The notes below the pieces were generated by a model, which worked only from the letters and a program-made list of their open reading frames with translations, made no database searches and was not told the origin of the DNA. This document shows, piece by piece, positions 37,311-51,251 of a stretch of DNA of 64,000 bases. The stretch lies in contig OX104115.1 in NCBI GenBank assembly GCA_944474755.1, positions 38,823,080-38,887,079 of the forward strand. Reading direction: 5' to 3'. The translations under genes were made by a program, and so were the position numbers. Positions within the stretch are counted from its first letter, which is position 1, and every line of letters begins with the position of its first letter. Source of the DNA: Limnoperna fortunei (taxonomy: Eukaryota; Mollusca; Bivalvia; Mytilida; Modiolidae).

Positions 37311-38540
37311 TTTTGTATTCAGTAGTTTAAATTTATTTTTCTGTATCATTTGAGATTATCGGTTTGGAATTTTGCCTGCGTGTTTCTTTTTTCTTTCTAT
37401 TTTACTAGATAGTGTTACAAAATAGAAAATCCATCTCACAATAATATGTCACGTCTAAAAAGTGTGACAACCCAAAAAGTGAAATTCCCTTTCGTAAATG
37501 TAAACCACAAACCGGCATAATCAGATATAAGTTGCCCATCATTTCCTAAATGATTTATGGATTGTTATCTTTTTCTTGTAATCAGAGACCTGAATACTGT
37601 TGGCTGTTGTGCTAAGCAATAATTCAATCAATTAATAATTGGCTATATACCAGAGAGGTTTGCATAAAAAAACATTGAATAATCATTGTTATCATATAAT
37701 ATAAACTAAGTTAAATTTGTTTCTTTATGATTAAACGAGAAAAAGGGCCAAAACTTGATCTTTTCCCCAGATTGGCAAAACAGGCTTAAAATCATAAATA
37801 TCTTCCGAAAATTATTAAACACGTTTACGTAAATGTTATTTTATGCCATTCCGTAAGCGATTCGAAATTACGGAATTATTTTATAATATAGGCTTTAACG
37901 GAGCACATGAATAGATAAGATATTTCGATACCAGAACTCGATAAGACTTTGAAAGTACAAAGTATTTGATTTTACCCGGTCAAAGCACATAAAAAACAGT
38001 ACAATGCCATGACATTTTTGATGTCTTATGCATTATTATTTTTGGTTCATTTCAGATAAATGCCACAATATAAATGTCATACGGTTTTAATACTAACTTT
38101 CATCAACTGTGTTGTTGCACTCTCTTCGTTATTTGTTTATGATTTGCATTAAATTTGCTTTCAAACCATGAGTTTAATAAAAACAAAACTTTTATTTCAG
38201 CTTTATAAATCCTAGTCATAATAAAGAAACGATCCCGTGTTGTATATGTTTGTAATACAATGATTGTTATTCTTTTGATACACATTCTACAGTAGTGGAA
38301 GCAGGGGCTTTGGCATGCCAAAAATCCACCATTTATTTTTAAATTCATGTACCAAACAGTACCATTGCTGTAGTTGCTTTATGTTGGTTGTTGTTTATGG
38401 AGTTTGCCGGTTTCTCGGACTTTGATATATGGATTGTATTTTGTTATTACCTTCATTTCAGACACAATTTTAAGCTAGCCAAAAACCCTGACATTTTTAG
38501 TGATACTGATACATGTGTATTATTATCAAAAGGTGACCTG
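37311..38540. other. Non-coding stretch
   Basis: No gene or clear repeat recognised. Several short frames exist but show no domain and no match to other sequence in the window. Confidence 0.4.
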
Positions 38541-38698
38541 TATTATAATAGGATCAAACGCTTATTTTCGGTAATTAATCGATGTATGACTCACTCAAAC
38601 ACTTATCATAAACGGCCTTCGGACGTTTTATTTGTTTGTGAGTCGAAATCGTTTATACATCGATGAATTACCAAAAATGTGCGTTTAATCCCTATAAT
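38541..38698. repeat. Long imperfect palindrome (foldback), ~77-bp arms
   Basis: The left arm 38541-38617 and right arm 38621-38698 are imperfect reverse complements. They share GGTAATT(A/C)ATCGATGTAT, ACTCAC.CAAACA and ATAAACGGCC/GGACGTTTTAT, with a small TTCG-like turn. The 92-codon frame across it is incidental. The left boundary of the 1.8-kb duplication falls inside the left arm. Confidence 0.75.
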
Positions 38699-41600
38699 TC
38701 TTCTAAAATTGTTTTTAAATAATATTTACTTTCTTTTACCAACATAAAATCCCAGTATAAGTGTGTTACGCGTAGGAATATACACAACGAACTGAAGCGA
38801 AGACGTGGTCGGCTCAAAGGGAATAACTGACATTTACAACAGATATATTTTACGAATTGCCGAGATTATTATTGATATCAAAAGAAGACAGAACACCAAA
38901 CAATATTTTCGTGAATTCCGTATACTAATGTCCGTCATTGTACCGCGGCATATATGTATCGTCATCATATCTTTTCAAACGCAGCGTAAACCTATCTAGA
39001 CTTTCTTTCTTTAATACGAACATGGAAAACAAAAGTTGTCGTTGTTAGATGGATTTATCAGTAATTATGAAAGGAGCAGTGCTAAAACATGGAGTGGTGG
39101 CAATGCCGTACACCTTGATTTGTTGTGATTTAGAAAATATAGGCCAGGTAGTTTTACCATTACTGCTGTTGTGTGTATGTATATGCTTTATTTAATTACA
39201 GAAACGCAAATTCTTTAGGTATACTTTATATATATTCCTTCACCCTCGCATTTCTTCCACAATCGAATTCCGCTATTTCCCTTCCTTCTGCAATGTGAAC
39301 AATGAATCCAAAGCCAAGTTTACTGTTTAAATAATTTACAGCTGCTTCAACTAAATAACTTTTCGTTTAAGCTCTACATCGCTCAATATAATTTTATCTC
39401 AAAAATTATGGTGTTCTGGCTTAAATTATTGTCTATATCGTACACGATACATGGCAGCCATATTCGTTTACGTTCAGCAACAAAAAGGTAGTAGTAGATA
39501 CGTTTACTAACTCAAAAACACAGAGAACCCCAGATGGTATGTTGCATCTTTATAAGTCTTTATATAAATATGTAAATTACTTTTCATATATGGATATTCC
39601 TACAATGGAATAAATGATGTAGTATGTTAATTAGAATGATTTTAATACAATTAGGTAATAAATTATCCATATATGACAAATGATTCGTTTTATTATGGAG
39701 GCAACAAGGAGACTTTTCAACGAAATTACTTAAATACATTTTTTTCCCGGATATTTGGCAAAGTGAAGATTTCAAGGTGCAAAAATACGAATAACTTGTT
39801 TGCATTTCATACCGATAAGACAGACATATCGACGTTAAATTTTTCATTTGCTTAATTACGAGTAATAGTACTAAATTCTGTCGTTAATCCGAAAACACTT
39901 AAATCAGATTAGAAGGGCACAGAAACTAAAATTAGTAGGGAGCAGAAGTTGGCATAGATTCATAAAAACAAAAAATATATCTTCTTCGGTGACCACAGTT
40001 ATATTTATGTGTTTTATTTTGTGTTCTTAGACAAAAAGGTAATTGTGTTTAACACATTTATTAACATTTTTTTAATAGTATAATTTTCAAATATTCTTGG
40101 AAATAGATCTATCGAGCCCGAAAGACTAAACAGACATCTTTGGATATAAAAATTTTAAAAAAGATAATAAATCTGTTTAGTATTGCATGTTAGAAATTAT
40201 GTTAAACAATTTTCTCCAGTATATGTATCTCTTAGTACTGACTGTATTATGTTCGATATAAAAACCGATTATTGATATTGATACAAAAGGAAAACTTAAA
40301 TATATATCTAGGACAAATCTTTAAACTACAAAACGTTTGAACCATTTAAAAGACATTCATGTCAGTTTGTATAACATGCGGAGACCTTTTAATGCTGAAT
40401 GTCTCAAACACTTATCATAAACGGCCTTCGGACGATTTATTTGTTTGTGATTGAGTCGACATCGTTCATACATCGATGAATTACCAAAAAAAGTGCGTTT
40501 AATCCCTTTATTCTTCTAAAATTGTTTTTAAATAATATTTACTTTCTTTTTACCAACATAAAATCCCACTATAAGTGTGTTACGCGTAGGAATATACACA
40601 ACGAACTGAAGCGAAGACGTGGTCGGTTCAGAGGGAATAACTGACATTTACAACAGATATATTTTACGAATTGCCGAGACTATTATTGATATCAAAAGAA
40701 GACAGAACACCAAACAATATTTTCGTTTATAATGTATTCTAATGTCCGTCATTGTACCGCGGCATATATGTATCGTCATCATATCTTTTCAAACGCAGCG
40801 TAAACCTATCTAGACGTTTTTTCTTTAATCCGAACATGGAAAACAAAAGTTGTCGTTGTTAGATGGATTTATCAGTAATTATGAAAGGAGCAGTGCTAAA
40901 ACATGGAGTGGTGGCAATGCCGTGCACCTTGATTTGTTGTGATTTAGAAAATATATGCCAGGTAGTTTTACCGTTACTGTTGTTGTGTGTATTTATATGA
41001 TTTATTTAATTACAGAAACGCAAATTATTTAGGTATCCTTTATATATTCCTTCACCTCGCATTTCTTCCACAATCGAATTCCGTTATTTCCCTTCCTTCT
41101 GCAATGTGAACAATGAATCCAAAGCAAAGTTTACTGTTTAAATAATTTACAGCTGCTTCAACTAAATAACTTTCCGTTTAAGCGCTACATCGCTCAATAT
41201 AATTTTATCCAAAAATTATGGTGTTCTGGCTTAATGTATTGTCTATATTGTACACGATACATGGTAGCCATATTCGTTTCCGTTCAGCAACAAAAAGGTA
41301 GTAGTAGATACGTTTACTAACTCAAAAACACAGAGAACCCCAGATGGTATGTTGCATCTTTATAAGTCTTTATATAAATATGTAAATTACTTTTCATATA
41401 TGGATATTCCTACAATGGAATATATGATGTAGTATGTTAATTAGAATAATTTTAATACAATTAGGTAATAAATTATCCATATATGACAAATGATTCGTTT
41501 TATTATGGAGGCAACAAGCAGACTTTTCAACTAAATTACTTAAATACATTTTTTCCCGGATATTTGGCAAAGTGAAGATTTTAAGGTGCAAAAATACGAA

Positions 41601-42188
41601 TATCATGTTTGCATTTCTTACCGATAAGACAGACATATCGACGTTAAATTTTTCATTTGCTTAATTACGAGTAATAGTACTAAATTCTGCCGTTAATCCG
41701 AAAACACTTAAATCAGATTAGAAGGGCACAGAAACTAAAATTAGTAGGGAGCAGAATATATCTTCTTCGATGACCACAGTTATATTTATGTGTTTTATTT
41801 TGTGTTCTTAGACAAAAAGGTAATTGTGTTTAACACATTTATTAACATTTTTAATAGTATAATTTTCAAATATTCTTGGAAATAGATCTATCGAGCCCGA
41901 AAGACTAAACATACATCTTTGGATATAAAAATTTAAACAAAGATAATAAATTAATAAATCTGTTTAGTATTGCATGTTAGAAATTATGTTAAACAATTTT
42001 CTCCAGTATATGTATCTCTTAGTACTGACTGTATTATGTTCGATATAAAAACCGATTATTGATATTGATACAAAAGGAAAAAAATTAAATATATATCTAG
42101 GACAAATCTTTAAACTACAAAACGTTTGAACCATTTAAAAGACATTCATGTCAGTTTGTATAACATGCGGAGACCTTTTAATGCAGAA
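38594..42188 (+). repeat. 1.8-kb tandem duplication (two units)
   Basis: Unit 1 runs from 38594 to about 40400 and unit 2 from 40403 to about 42188, starting 'CTCAAACACTTATCATAAAC' and ending 'GGAGACCTTTTAATGC'. The units are highly similar with scattered substitutions. Unit 2 lacks about 28 bp after 41755 ('TTGGCATAGATTCATAAA' in unit 1). Each carries a Y-repeat segment. The matching minus frames near 39.6-39.85 and 41.4-41.64 kb have no known domain, and small indels change their ends, so I do not call them genes. Confidence 0.9.
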
Positions 42189-42640
42189 CAAACATATGTG
42201 TTGTGCGATGAATTTAAAAATGTAATTCACAACGTTTAATTATTTCGCTTAACAGCGTTCTGATGACTTTGTGTGTTATGTTTGATCCATTTTTTATTAT
42301 TCTTGATTATAATTATTCTTCCAATTCTAAGATATAAACACGATTACGGGACAACGCTTCAGTCGATCAATTTAATACTTGTCAGGGTATGGGAATCAAT
42401 CGGATTGCAACCAATTTTAAAATGTTCAAAATGGCCTCCCCTCTAAAAATCATGTTTGTACGGTTTTAAAGATTTTATTGTGTAGGTTAACGTTTTGCCC
42501 GGCATAAAATGGTATGCTGTGCAAGCAATCTGAGCCAATTCTTTATTGGTATATCAACACAATTCTTACTAGTTTAATGTTTTGAGGAAAAAATAAAAAC
42601 AGTAATAGTTCTATTAATCATTCGTGTTAAACTAGACAAT
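42189..42640 (+). repeat. Distal part of dispersed repeat Y
   Basis: About 42505-42570 matches 37100-37170 ('ATGGTATGCTGTGCAAGCAA', 'TTATTGGTAT.TCAA'). This shows that the Y unit extends past the duplication. Confidence 0.55.
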
Positions 42641-42790
42641 AATGGACTGGCTCCCAGTGCTCAATCTACGGAGCTTCCCAGCACTTCCTATAGTGGAGCA
42701 ATGGAGGGGCCCTTTTGTTGGGGTCGTCGGGTCATAATGCAGAAAGCCTGATCATGGCAAGTAGTCAGTCAAAAATAAAGCCTAGTGTAG
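42641..42790 (+). repeat. Fragment of the SINE-like repeat seen at 51.25 kb
   Basis: The order 'AATGGAGGGGCCC', 'GGGGTCGTCGGGTCATAAT' and 'GAAAGCCTGA' parallels 'AATGGGGTACCCC', 'GGGGTTGTCAGGCCATAAT' and 'GAAAACCTGA' at 51.41-51.46 kb. Confidence 0.6.
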
Positions 42791-43476
42791 CGATTGGAGA
42801 AGGCTGAATTATCAATCCCTACACTCAATATTTTTCAGAGGCAATCAAATATTTTTCCCGCTATTCCTTCTCTTTTCTATTTGATGTTTAATGTTTTAAC
42901 TTGTTTTCATCCTAATATCTCTGAAATACTTCTTGCTATATTTTAAGCAAACGTTAAACAGTTAATCATTCAACTAAACATAATATTAAAAGACATGAGG
43001 CAATTTTTAACGCCCTAATTTGTTTAGAATGCACAAATAATTATAAAAGCAATCCGACTTCCATTAATTTTCAAAGCGTATTTTAGAGCGTACACACTTC
43101 ACGTATTAATCAATCCTTACCTAGTTGTTCAATCATTTTTGCTAGTTTGTTTTCATGTATTTAAATTTAATGTTCATTTAATTGTTTTCCATGGCTAAAA
43201 AGTATTGCTTTATTGTTCAAACTTGTACTTGTTCATTTCCATCTTAACTCAACTCGAAGCAATTTCAGTAAATTACCACTTTGCGAACAAACAAGTCGAA
43301 ACTGTCGTGATTACGTCAACAGAAAAGAAATTTCAAAGGCTGAGTAACCCATCTTGACATGAATGTTACTTGCAGCACGTGTTTACCATCAAGTCTTATT
43401 GGACAATAACAATAATTTCATTCCATCGATTCCTTAACTTATGCCCCGAAATCAAGCGCAAGTGTTTAAATGCTAC

Positions 43477-43690
43477 TGGAAAAAGTATGTGGTATTGGCA
43501 GGGGCGGAAATTTTTTTCTTAATATACAAACAAGTTTATACTCGTTCATTGAAAGTGGAACACTCTAAATACACGTTCCCTGTTATGACTTGACCAACCC
43601 CCAACGAGACAGCATCCCTTATCCGCCACTTGGGGACGCATTGGGCAGCTCTGGGGGTCCAGCACTCTCACAGTATGGCACTATAATTAG
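43477..43690. repeat. Dispersed repeat X, fourth copy
   Basis: It begins 'AGTATGTGGTATTGGCAGG' and contains 'CAACGAGACAGCATCCCTTA' and 'CCACTTGGGGACGCATTGGG', ending 'CACAGTATGGCACTATAAT'. The middle is eroded relative to 31.4 kb. Confidence 0.65.
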
Positions 43691-43699
43691 TTAAAAACC

Positions 43700-44890
43700 A
43701 TGTAACATTAAATCGACAAATTGCACTTAGGATTGCCAGGAAATATATAGATAGAAATAGAAGAAACATGTGATTCATCCAAATTTGTAATCATATGAAA
43801 CAAAACCTATTTAACCATTTACTGTAAAAGGTACCTGTATTGTTTTCTTGTCCATATTAGATAAACTAAAACAAGTATATTCCTCACATTTGCTAGGCGT
43901 TAATACAGTGCCTAAAAGTACCAAGCATCATTTATAATATCATTTAAAGTAAATAAAAAAAACTAAATAAGTCCTCGTCTCCAATATTAAACATTTGAAG
44001 TTTGATTGATTTTTCATTCTGCGCATTAGAAAATACAAAAGTAGATTATTTTCTACGTAAAAGACTTTAAAAAGGAATAAATAATAAACTGTCGGTTAAA
44101 ATGTTTACCTTTTAAAAACATTTGAACATCTGTTCCTCTCTTTTTACATTGTATTTTTAAATTAACGAAAAGTTGAAAGGTTTGTTATATTCATTCCAAT
44201 GTTTGAAGACTAAACAATTTATAAATAAGCACATGCCATGTTAGAAAATATTTAAATATTTAAGTTAAATACCTAACAGACGTAAACGCGCTATTCTAAC
44301 AATATATTGATCGAATTACTGTTTTAATGTACTTAAGAACATTTTATTAAATAAGATAATGATATTATTTCAAAATTTTACATTTCTCAACTTACAGTTA
44401 AAATATTTATATTAGCGTAACTTAAGTATAACACTTCATTTTAGACATTGGCATAAAAGAAATAATAAAAGAAATACACCGATTTAATTCGCATATAAGT
44501 AGGGTTGTGAATATAAATTCAAAGAGAAAATGCAGACATGTTTGTATATCCCAATAATTTTAATCAATGAAAAAAACATGGGACGTGTTGCAGTTTTAAT
44601 TTACAGAATTATAGGATTTTTATGAGGTCGATACATGGTTTTATCGATTAAAGTAGTTCGATTGGGGACGACGTCCAAGGTCGATATACTTTCATCTAGT
44701 AGATACAACAATGGGAAACAGCTCAATTAGAATACGGCCGGAAATAAGTTAACCTACTGAAAACTTATTGGGAAACAAGATGTACCTTTATTAATGGACA
44801 AATTAATTCAATTAAAACACAGTTGACTTCGAAAACAACAGATACCGAAATGTAACACATCACCCAGATTATAGAACGAACAAAACTATC
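43700..44890. other. Non-coding stretch before a Penelope-like fragment
   Basis: No gene seen. AT-rich with short homopolymer runs. No hammerhead core was found just upstream of the Penelope-like fragment. Confidence 0.35.
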
Positions 44891-44899
44891 AGTTGAAGA

Positions 44900-45940
44900 T
44901 GAATTACGAAAGAAACCGAACAATACTAACCGCCCACAGAACTAGACTACCTACATGTCCACTTAAGCTCAATCATAACCTGTTTTTACCACCACATAAT
45001 GGCAAATAGAAAATTTATAAAACGTAAGGGATACAGAAAAAAGAAGAAATTAATATTGAACCCGAAAGCCGTTATAAACCTGTCAAAAAATCCTCTTACA
45101 GATGCGCAGATTAAAATTCTAAATAAAGGTTTTAGTTTCTGTCCAACCCCGGAAAAAGACGATACCACAATTCTTTTACGAGATACATTACTTTTTAATA
45201 GACGATTAAAATTAGCACACAATTTTGGACCAACGAACAACCAACAAACAATACACCATTCCGTAAACCATCAGGATGGACACCTAAAGCCGGTCGCAGC
45301 AAAGAACTAGACACGTTCATCAACCTTACAACTGAGGAAATTAATCAAGATATACAACCTGATCGCCGCCAAAAGAAAAACCTAACAACTCAGGAAATAA
45401 CAGCCCTAAAAGAATTAAAGAACGACCCTAACATAGTTATCAAACCCGCAGACAAAGGTGGAGCCATAGTCATCCTCAACAAAGAAGATTACATAAATGA
45501 AGCCTTACGGCAATTATCTGAAAACCAATTTTATGAAGAAGTTATGAATGACAAAAATCCTGAAACCGTCAAAGAAATTAAAGACTTTGTTAGCTTAATA
45601 AAACACCTATTACCAAATGAGATAGCTGAATTCGCAAATGTTAAAAACTAGAGAACACCCATATTCTATTTATTACCCAAGATCTACAAACCTGGAAACC
45701 CGGGCAGACCGATAATTTCACAAATTAATTCCCGGACCTCCAATCTTTCGAAAATTGTTGACTACTTTCTCAAACCACTTATACGGAATATACCGTCATA
45801 CATCAAAGATACAACGGACTTTATAAATAAGATTGAGAAATTAGGAAAGGTCCCTACAAATAGCCTATTAGTAACTGTCGATGTACAATCACTTTATACA
45901 TGCATACCACACCGAGAAGGAATCCTAGCATTATTGTCAT
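44900..45940 (+). pseudogene. Penelope-like element reverse transcriptase, 3'-truncated
   Basis: The first frame (from 44999) encodes NPKAVINLSKNPLTDAQIK, SFCPTPEKDD and RRLKLAHNFG. After a frameshift near 45.25 kb the reading continues PFRKPSGWTPKAGRSKELD, NIVIKPADKGGAIVI, then past a stop at about 45.65 kb PIFYLLPKIYKPGNPGRPI, SNLSKIVDYFLKPLI, SYIKDTTDFINKI and LLVTVDVQSLYTCIPHREGI. The IKPADKGG, PKIYK..RPI and SLYT.IPH.EG motifs are characteristic of Penelope-like RTs. Similarity stops near 45.93 kb, before the catalytic motif C and any GIY-YIG domain. Confidence 0.9.
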
Positions 45941-45944
45941 GCAT

Positions 45945-48900
45945 TTGGCTGAAATTTTTGGACATCAATTTATCAATATACCTTAAATTATTCTAAGACA
46001 AATAAACCTGAACAATTATGTGTTGTACAAAGACAAATAATGTCTGATTTGGAATGTTAACTGATTGTTAATGTAAGATTACTGGACATTTACAAGTTCG
46101 TGTGTGTTATTATTGGTGAAGAACGTATTCAAGTTACCCAAAAGTCTGAATCCATTGCTGAATCAATAACATTGATAATATTATAAATTAAGGACACTTT
46201 AAATTGTAACTAATTAAATTATCATAAACAACTGTAACAGTGGATTACACAAATTCGTAATTTAAGACCGTTAGACGATTTCCTGTGTTGACAACGATGT
46301 TCGAAGATCAGCGCAAAGAGTTTAAATGTCAGATTTAAAACAGTTCACATTAGATGATAATTATTAATAATTATATTGTCAATGCACACTTGATATGTTG
46401 CAATCACCTGCATATTTGTTTTGATTTATTACTTTTTATTATCATTTTATTAAAGGTGTTAGTTCATTACATTTTACACTAATAATTCAACCCGAACAGT
46501 AGAACGCGTTCGTCACTAATTACTTAATTTTATTTTTATTATTAAAGAACTGTGCAAAAAACTGTAGAATGTGTAAAACGTAATACAGATATCATTTTAA
46601 AATGAATTTTGAAATAATACAAAATGTAGATAAACTGTTCCTTGGGAGTAAATATTGTTCGACAGATTGCATGATAAATAAAAAACTTGGTCTATTTACT
46701 TGACGTAAATAAAGGACTCGGGCAGATAGTCTCTTTTTCTCAGTTTCTATACCTCGTCCTTATTTTGTGGTTTTGGCAAGTCTATACACTAACAATATAT
46801 TGGTATGAAGTGTGAAAGTTTCTATCCATATTTTAAAGAGCCCTTGATGATTATTCTACAATGACATATATGTACTTGACATTAAAGCCATTCTCGGCTT
46901 GGGGAGGGGGTCGGGGTAAAATCCCAACTGAAGAGGCGACCACGCTTATGTTCGTTTTTTATATTTATGTCAACATCAATCGAAACGAATATTGAAGCAA
47001 ACAAAATTTCCGTTCAAAAAATTAACTCTATATATTGAACGATTTTGGCTTTTCTTCAAAATTGTACTTTTAAAATAATTTTATTAAAGAGTTGACAATA
47101 TATTGATAGATAAAAACATTCTGTGTTGTTAAATATTTACACACAGGTGGAATTTATTAATTATACTCTCAAGTACAAAAAGGCCCTAATACGTACATTC
47201 TTAACCAACATTTGCTTTACAAACCCAAGATTGTTTGTATTATTGACCTTTTTGAGTACGTATTATTGTGTTCATACCGCCTATTTAATTTGCAAAAGAA
47301 ACGAGAGTTACTATTAAACAAAGTTTAAAAATTAAACAAATTGATTGAATGAATGATTCTTGTGTACATAATTTCATATTTCTCCAAAACATCATGTTTT
47401 GTTATATAGTAACATAACTCTACCTTTGTTTTTCAAATAACGTGTTAAAAATGATCAAAGACCACATCTAAATTAACTTGCCCTTTGGGAGTATTTAATA
47501 TAATCATACAAATAAAGGTTATTACAAAATATCGAATACCAAGGAAATTGTCACAGAGACCATCCACAAATCAAAGTACTAGAAACCGCCAAGCTTGAGA
47601 ACCAACATTCAAAATATAGCGAAAGAAATAGAGGGTTAACCAGGTTTTATGACACGCACATGCACTTCCATAACTGAAGTGTTTAAGTTGTTGTTTTGGT
47701 TGGGTATAATACACCACTAGTCAGTAATAGGTGTCCAATAATCACCTAAGCACGATCACTATACTGTGTGAAATTACATTTTCAAACGAGACAACAAGGA
47801 GATGTGTGAAATCATATTTTCAAACGAGACAACAAGGAGATGGTACCTATGTTAAAACTGATTACATGCGCAGTCGAGTCGTTATTTTTTTGTTACCTAG
47901 GTTTATACGTTTATCCCCATGGAAATTGTGACGTTTGCCATAATCAGAGCACTAACTGCAAGCTTTTGCATGCCCGATCAATTAGGAAATAATCCAAACC
48001 GTAGGCAGAATATGGAATATTGCTGCATAAGTGAGTAGAATTAATAATTTTATATTTTAAATCGTCTCGTTTATCGTTGATCCTTGTCCTGATATTACCA
48101 TTGTCGTCATATCAGAGGCCTGAGTCATAAACAATTTAGATGAAGCTGTTTCTTTCGTGTTTTTTTTAATTTCCAGTTTTGACTGTATTAAGAAAATCCA
48201 ATCAGCAAATTGAAGGTCGCTAATTGAAAGGACATCATTCGTATATTAGTTTTCCTACATCACTTTTTGTGTCGCATGCCTTTTGGGCCTGTGCGTACAT
48301 AATTTTACAGGGCCATATATTTCATGACAATGTTTAATGTGTGAGTATTTTCACTCATTTATTGTCTTAAAAAGATGTAATCAATGCCTATATCATCATC
48401 CAAATTTTTTTGAAGGTTGCACGAGGCAGACCTTACCGCCTTTAAAGCCATTACTGCAATCTCCTTATATTAATTTTAAAATTGCTTAACTTGATTTCAC
48501 ACGATGATTAATTCTAATACGTACTAATTGTATTCTGATGGAATCAAAAGTTATAAACTTATTCTGAAAAAGTTATTCGTTCTTTTTAGTTCTACTATCT
48601 ACTACCAAGAAAAGAGATGTATTATTAGCAATTCAAAGAAACTAAGAACTAAATTTACTTCAACACTATCGACTAAAACATTGTGTTCATCCACTTGGAT
48701 AGGTACGCCTGGTAACGACACGCCTGTTTAAACAATCTTCAAATTTCATTTATTGAAAACTGGGACTGTCTATCTTAAACTTATCTCTTGTTAAGATGAC
48801 TTGAAAACAAAATTAAAGAACAAAATTATTGCCACATTGCATTGAATACTTGAATTTTGAAAAAGAAACATTAATTTTCTACACAACTTTATTCTTAAAA

Positions 48901-49430
48901 CTTAACTTTATGTCTTACGCTTATACACTGATCATCAGATCAAAAAATACACAATGAAATACTTATAAACAACAAGAAGAACACAAATTATTATAATTTT
49001 GTTTAAGAATTATTAAAGCAAGTGGGTAATTAATAAAACATATTCCTAAATAACATTTAAATTAAAACAAATTACAGAGAGCAGTAACTAAAAAAATAAT
49101 AAATAATTTCAATTTTCTGCTCTTCAACATCCAAAGGTAATAAATATTTTGTCGATCACAATATCTAGCATACAATTAACCTGTTCCCAGCTGTCGCATT
49201 CTTTGCCATTTACTAAAGGAATACGTATTGTTGTTACCTAAAACTACATATATGTAGCCATAAGTATGTGGAAGTGAAGTCAGTTTGAATGATTTTGTCA
49301 AGACCTGGTTTAGGAAATCAGTGATGCAATGAGGTTCAAAAATCAAGGTACTGTCAGATGCAATTTTAGATATTGATCTTGAATTTTAATTGTCCAAAAG
49401 CTTTTTACAATATTTAAGAATCCACAGGTA
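45945..49430. other. Non-coding stretch with a small tandem duplication
   Basis: No gene recognised. A 38-bp direct tandem duplication lies at 47766-47803 and 47804-47841 ('TTTTCAAACGAGACAACAAG' in both, three differences). Otherwise nothing could be named. Confidence 0.45.
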
Positions 49431-49437
49431 GATGACA

Positions 49438-49596
49438 TTACTTTGTAAATAAATAGTTCGCGAGTTTTCTGACTAAACGACAAATGACTGTATAATGATA
49501 CCTAAGCTGGCGTCCAATTGCCTTATCAGACTTTCCATTGGAATGCATGACTATGATTTGCCATCTCTGTGCTTCTGATATCCGCCTCCTTGCCAT
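49438..49596 (-). pseudogene. N-terminal HTH fragment of a Tc1/mariner-type transposase
   Basis: From an internal Met the frame reads MARRRISEAQRWQIIVMH, SNGKSDKAIGRQLRYHY, then VICRLVRK. The spacing resembles the first helix-turn-helix of Tc1-like transposases. The frame stops after about 52 codons, and no DDE region or terminal inverted repeat was found nearby. It is either a truncated relic or a chance remnant. Confidence 0.55.
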
Positions 49597-49699
49597 GCTT
49601 ACTTTACATGATTTGCAATTAGAAATTCTTGATTTAAATACCGATATGTTGAGCGTAAAAATAGTGCACTTTGAACGTGATGAAGGAAGCAAGCTTCAC

Positions 49700-51250
49700 G
49701 TCTTTAGAAAAACGCGCTTGATTAAAATTTCACACCTGAACGATCACATCCTTTTAATTATTTATTAAAGAATTAATACTGACCAAAATCAACAGTTAAT
49801 TTCAATAAACGAAAAAAAAAATATTCGGGGGTGCTTTTTCCAGATGTAGAGAATATTTTGAAAGTGAAGAAATTAATTCAGCAAATAAATTCTTTTTTTA
49901 CAATTTAAGAACATCGACTGCAGTAATGCGCTAAGTAGAATTTATTATATAAACAACCTGAAACCCTTTTTTTAAAAAGTACATTTAGTATGGCTTTAGT
50001 CTTTCTTGTTTTTTTTTTCTTTGTGAGGTAATTACAATCCTTACGTCATTTGATTTTCTAATTAAAATATACAGATTGGAACTAATTCTCGATGGAGTGT
50101 AATTTAATTCGCTTCCTTATTATGTTTCGTGTTTGACTTGATATTGTTAGATTAAAAGCGAAAGGCGCACTTGAATCAGTTTAATGCCTTTGTTTGAAAA
50201 AAAATTTTAAACACTCTTTTGCTTGTCAATGTAGACGATTATAAAACTGCACCTGTACAAGTTAGTGTTCTGTCTGTATAACGCTACACGCTTACGACCG
50301 GGGGTTGAGGAGAATGTATTTGTACACAAAAAAACAACAAGTCCATTACTATAAATGCTTTTAATACATTAATATATAACACAATATCAATCCTTTTTTG
50401 GATGATCACACACATTGGATGATGTACCCCAATGTTTAATACAAATGTTATCTGATCAGTGAAGCGGGATTACCGGTAACCTACTTAACAACATGTGGTA
50501 ATCATTAAAATGGATATCTATAATTTATATTGTACACTAAATTACCGGATCCATGTTAACACCAATAGATGCAAATATGCAAAGAAACACCACATTATTG
50601 TTTTTTTAGATGTTTTAATTGAAAAACCAAAAATAAAAAAAAACTTTGAGTTACCGACATAATTAAATACATTTATCGATTTTATTATGTATAAGTGGTC
50701 TATAGAGCCTGGCATGCGCTTCTTCCACGATAGAGACCCGTTTGTAGACTAATAAATAAACGGCTCATTGTTAGCCGTCCATACCTAATGCACTTTTCCT
50801 TTGGACGTTAAAATTGCGTTTCCCATGGTAAATCCGTTTTCCACATTAATTCATGTTTAAATGTGATTATTACGTACTTCAAGCCAACATTCAGTCCATT
50901 AATCAATCAGTTAACTGTAAACAACGTGTGCACATTAATTAAGTTCAATTTACCAAAACAGAGCGAATTTCTGGTTAGTCCTAACGTCGCATATCAATTT
51001 GGAGTTCATGAACCAACAACAGGTCGCATAATTAGTTGTCATTGAACCACAGGCTGTGACTATAGTGTGAGATTTCACAGTGTTCGACACTCAGAGCTGC
51101 CTACTGTGTCCCCAAGTGTATCAACTTTAAATTTTCCGCATACATATGATCGACAAGTGTATGTCCACATTTTTTCTAAATCCGAAAGTGGCAAGAAATA
51201 ATTGCAGCAAAATTATATTAAAATTTAATTAACGTATTAACTTTTTCTTT
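49700..51250. other. Non-coding stretch
   Basis: Short frames only, no recognised repeat or exon. Poly-A/T runs are common. Confidence 0.35.
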
Positions 51251-51251
51251 T

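Noticed and set aside
39584..41636. Pair of similar minus-strand frames in the two duplication units as a conserved gene
   Set aside because: Similarity follows the DNA duplication; frame ends are changed by indels, no domain is visible and substitutions show no codon pattern by eye.
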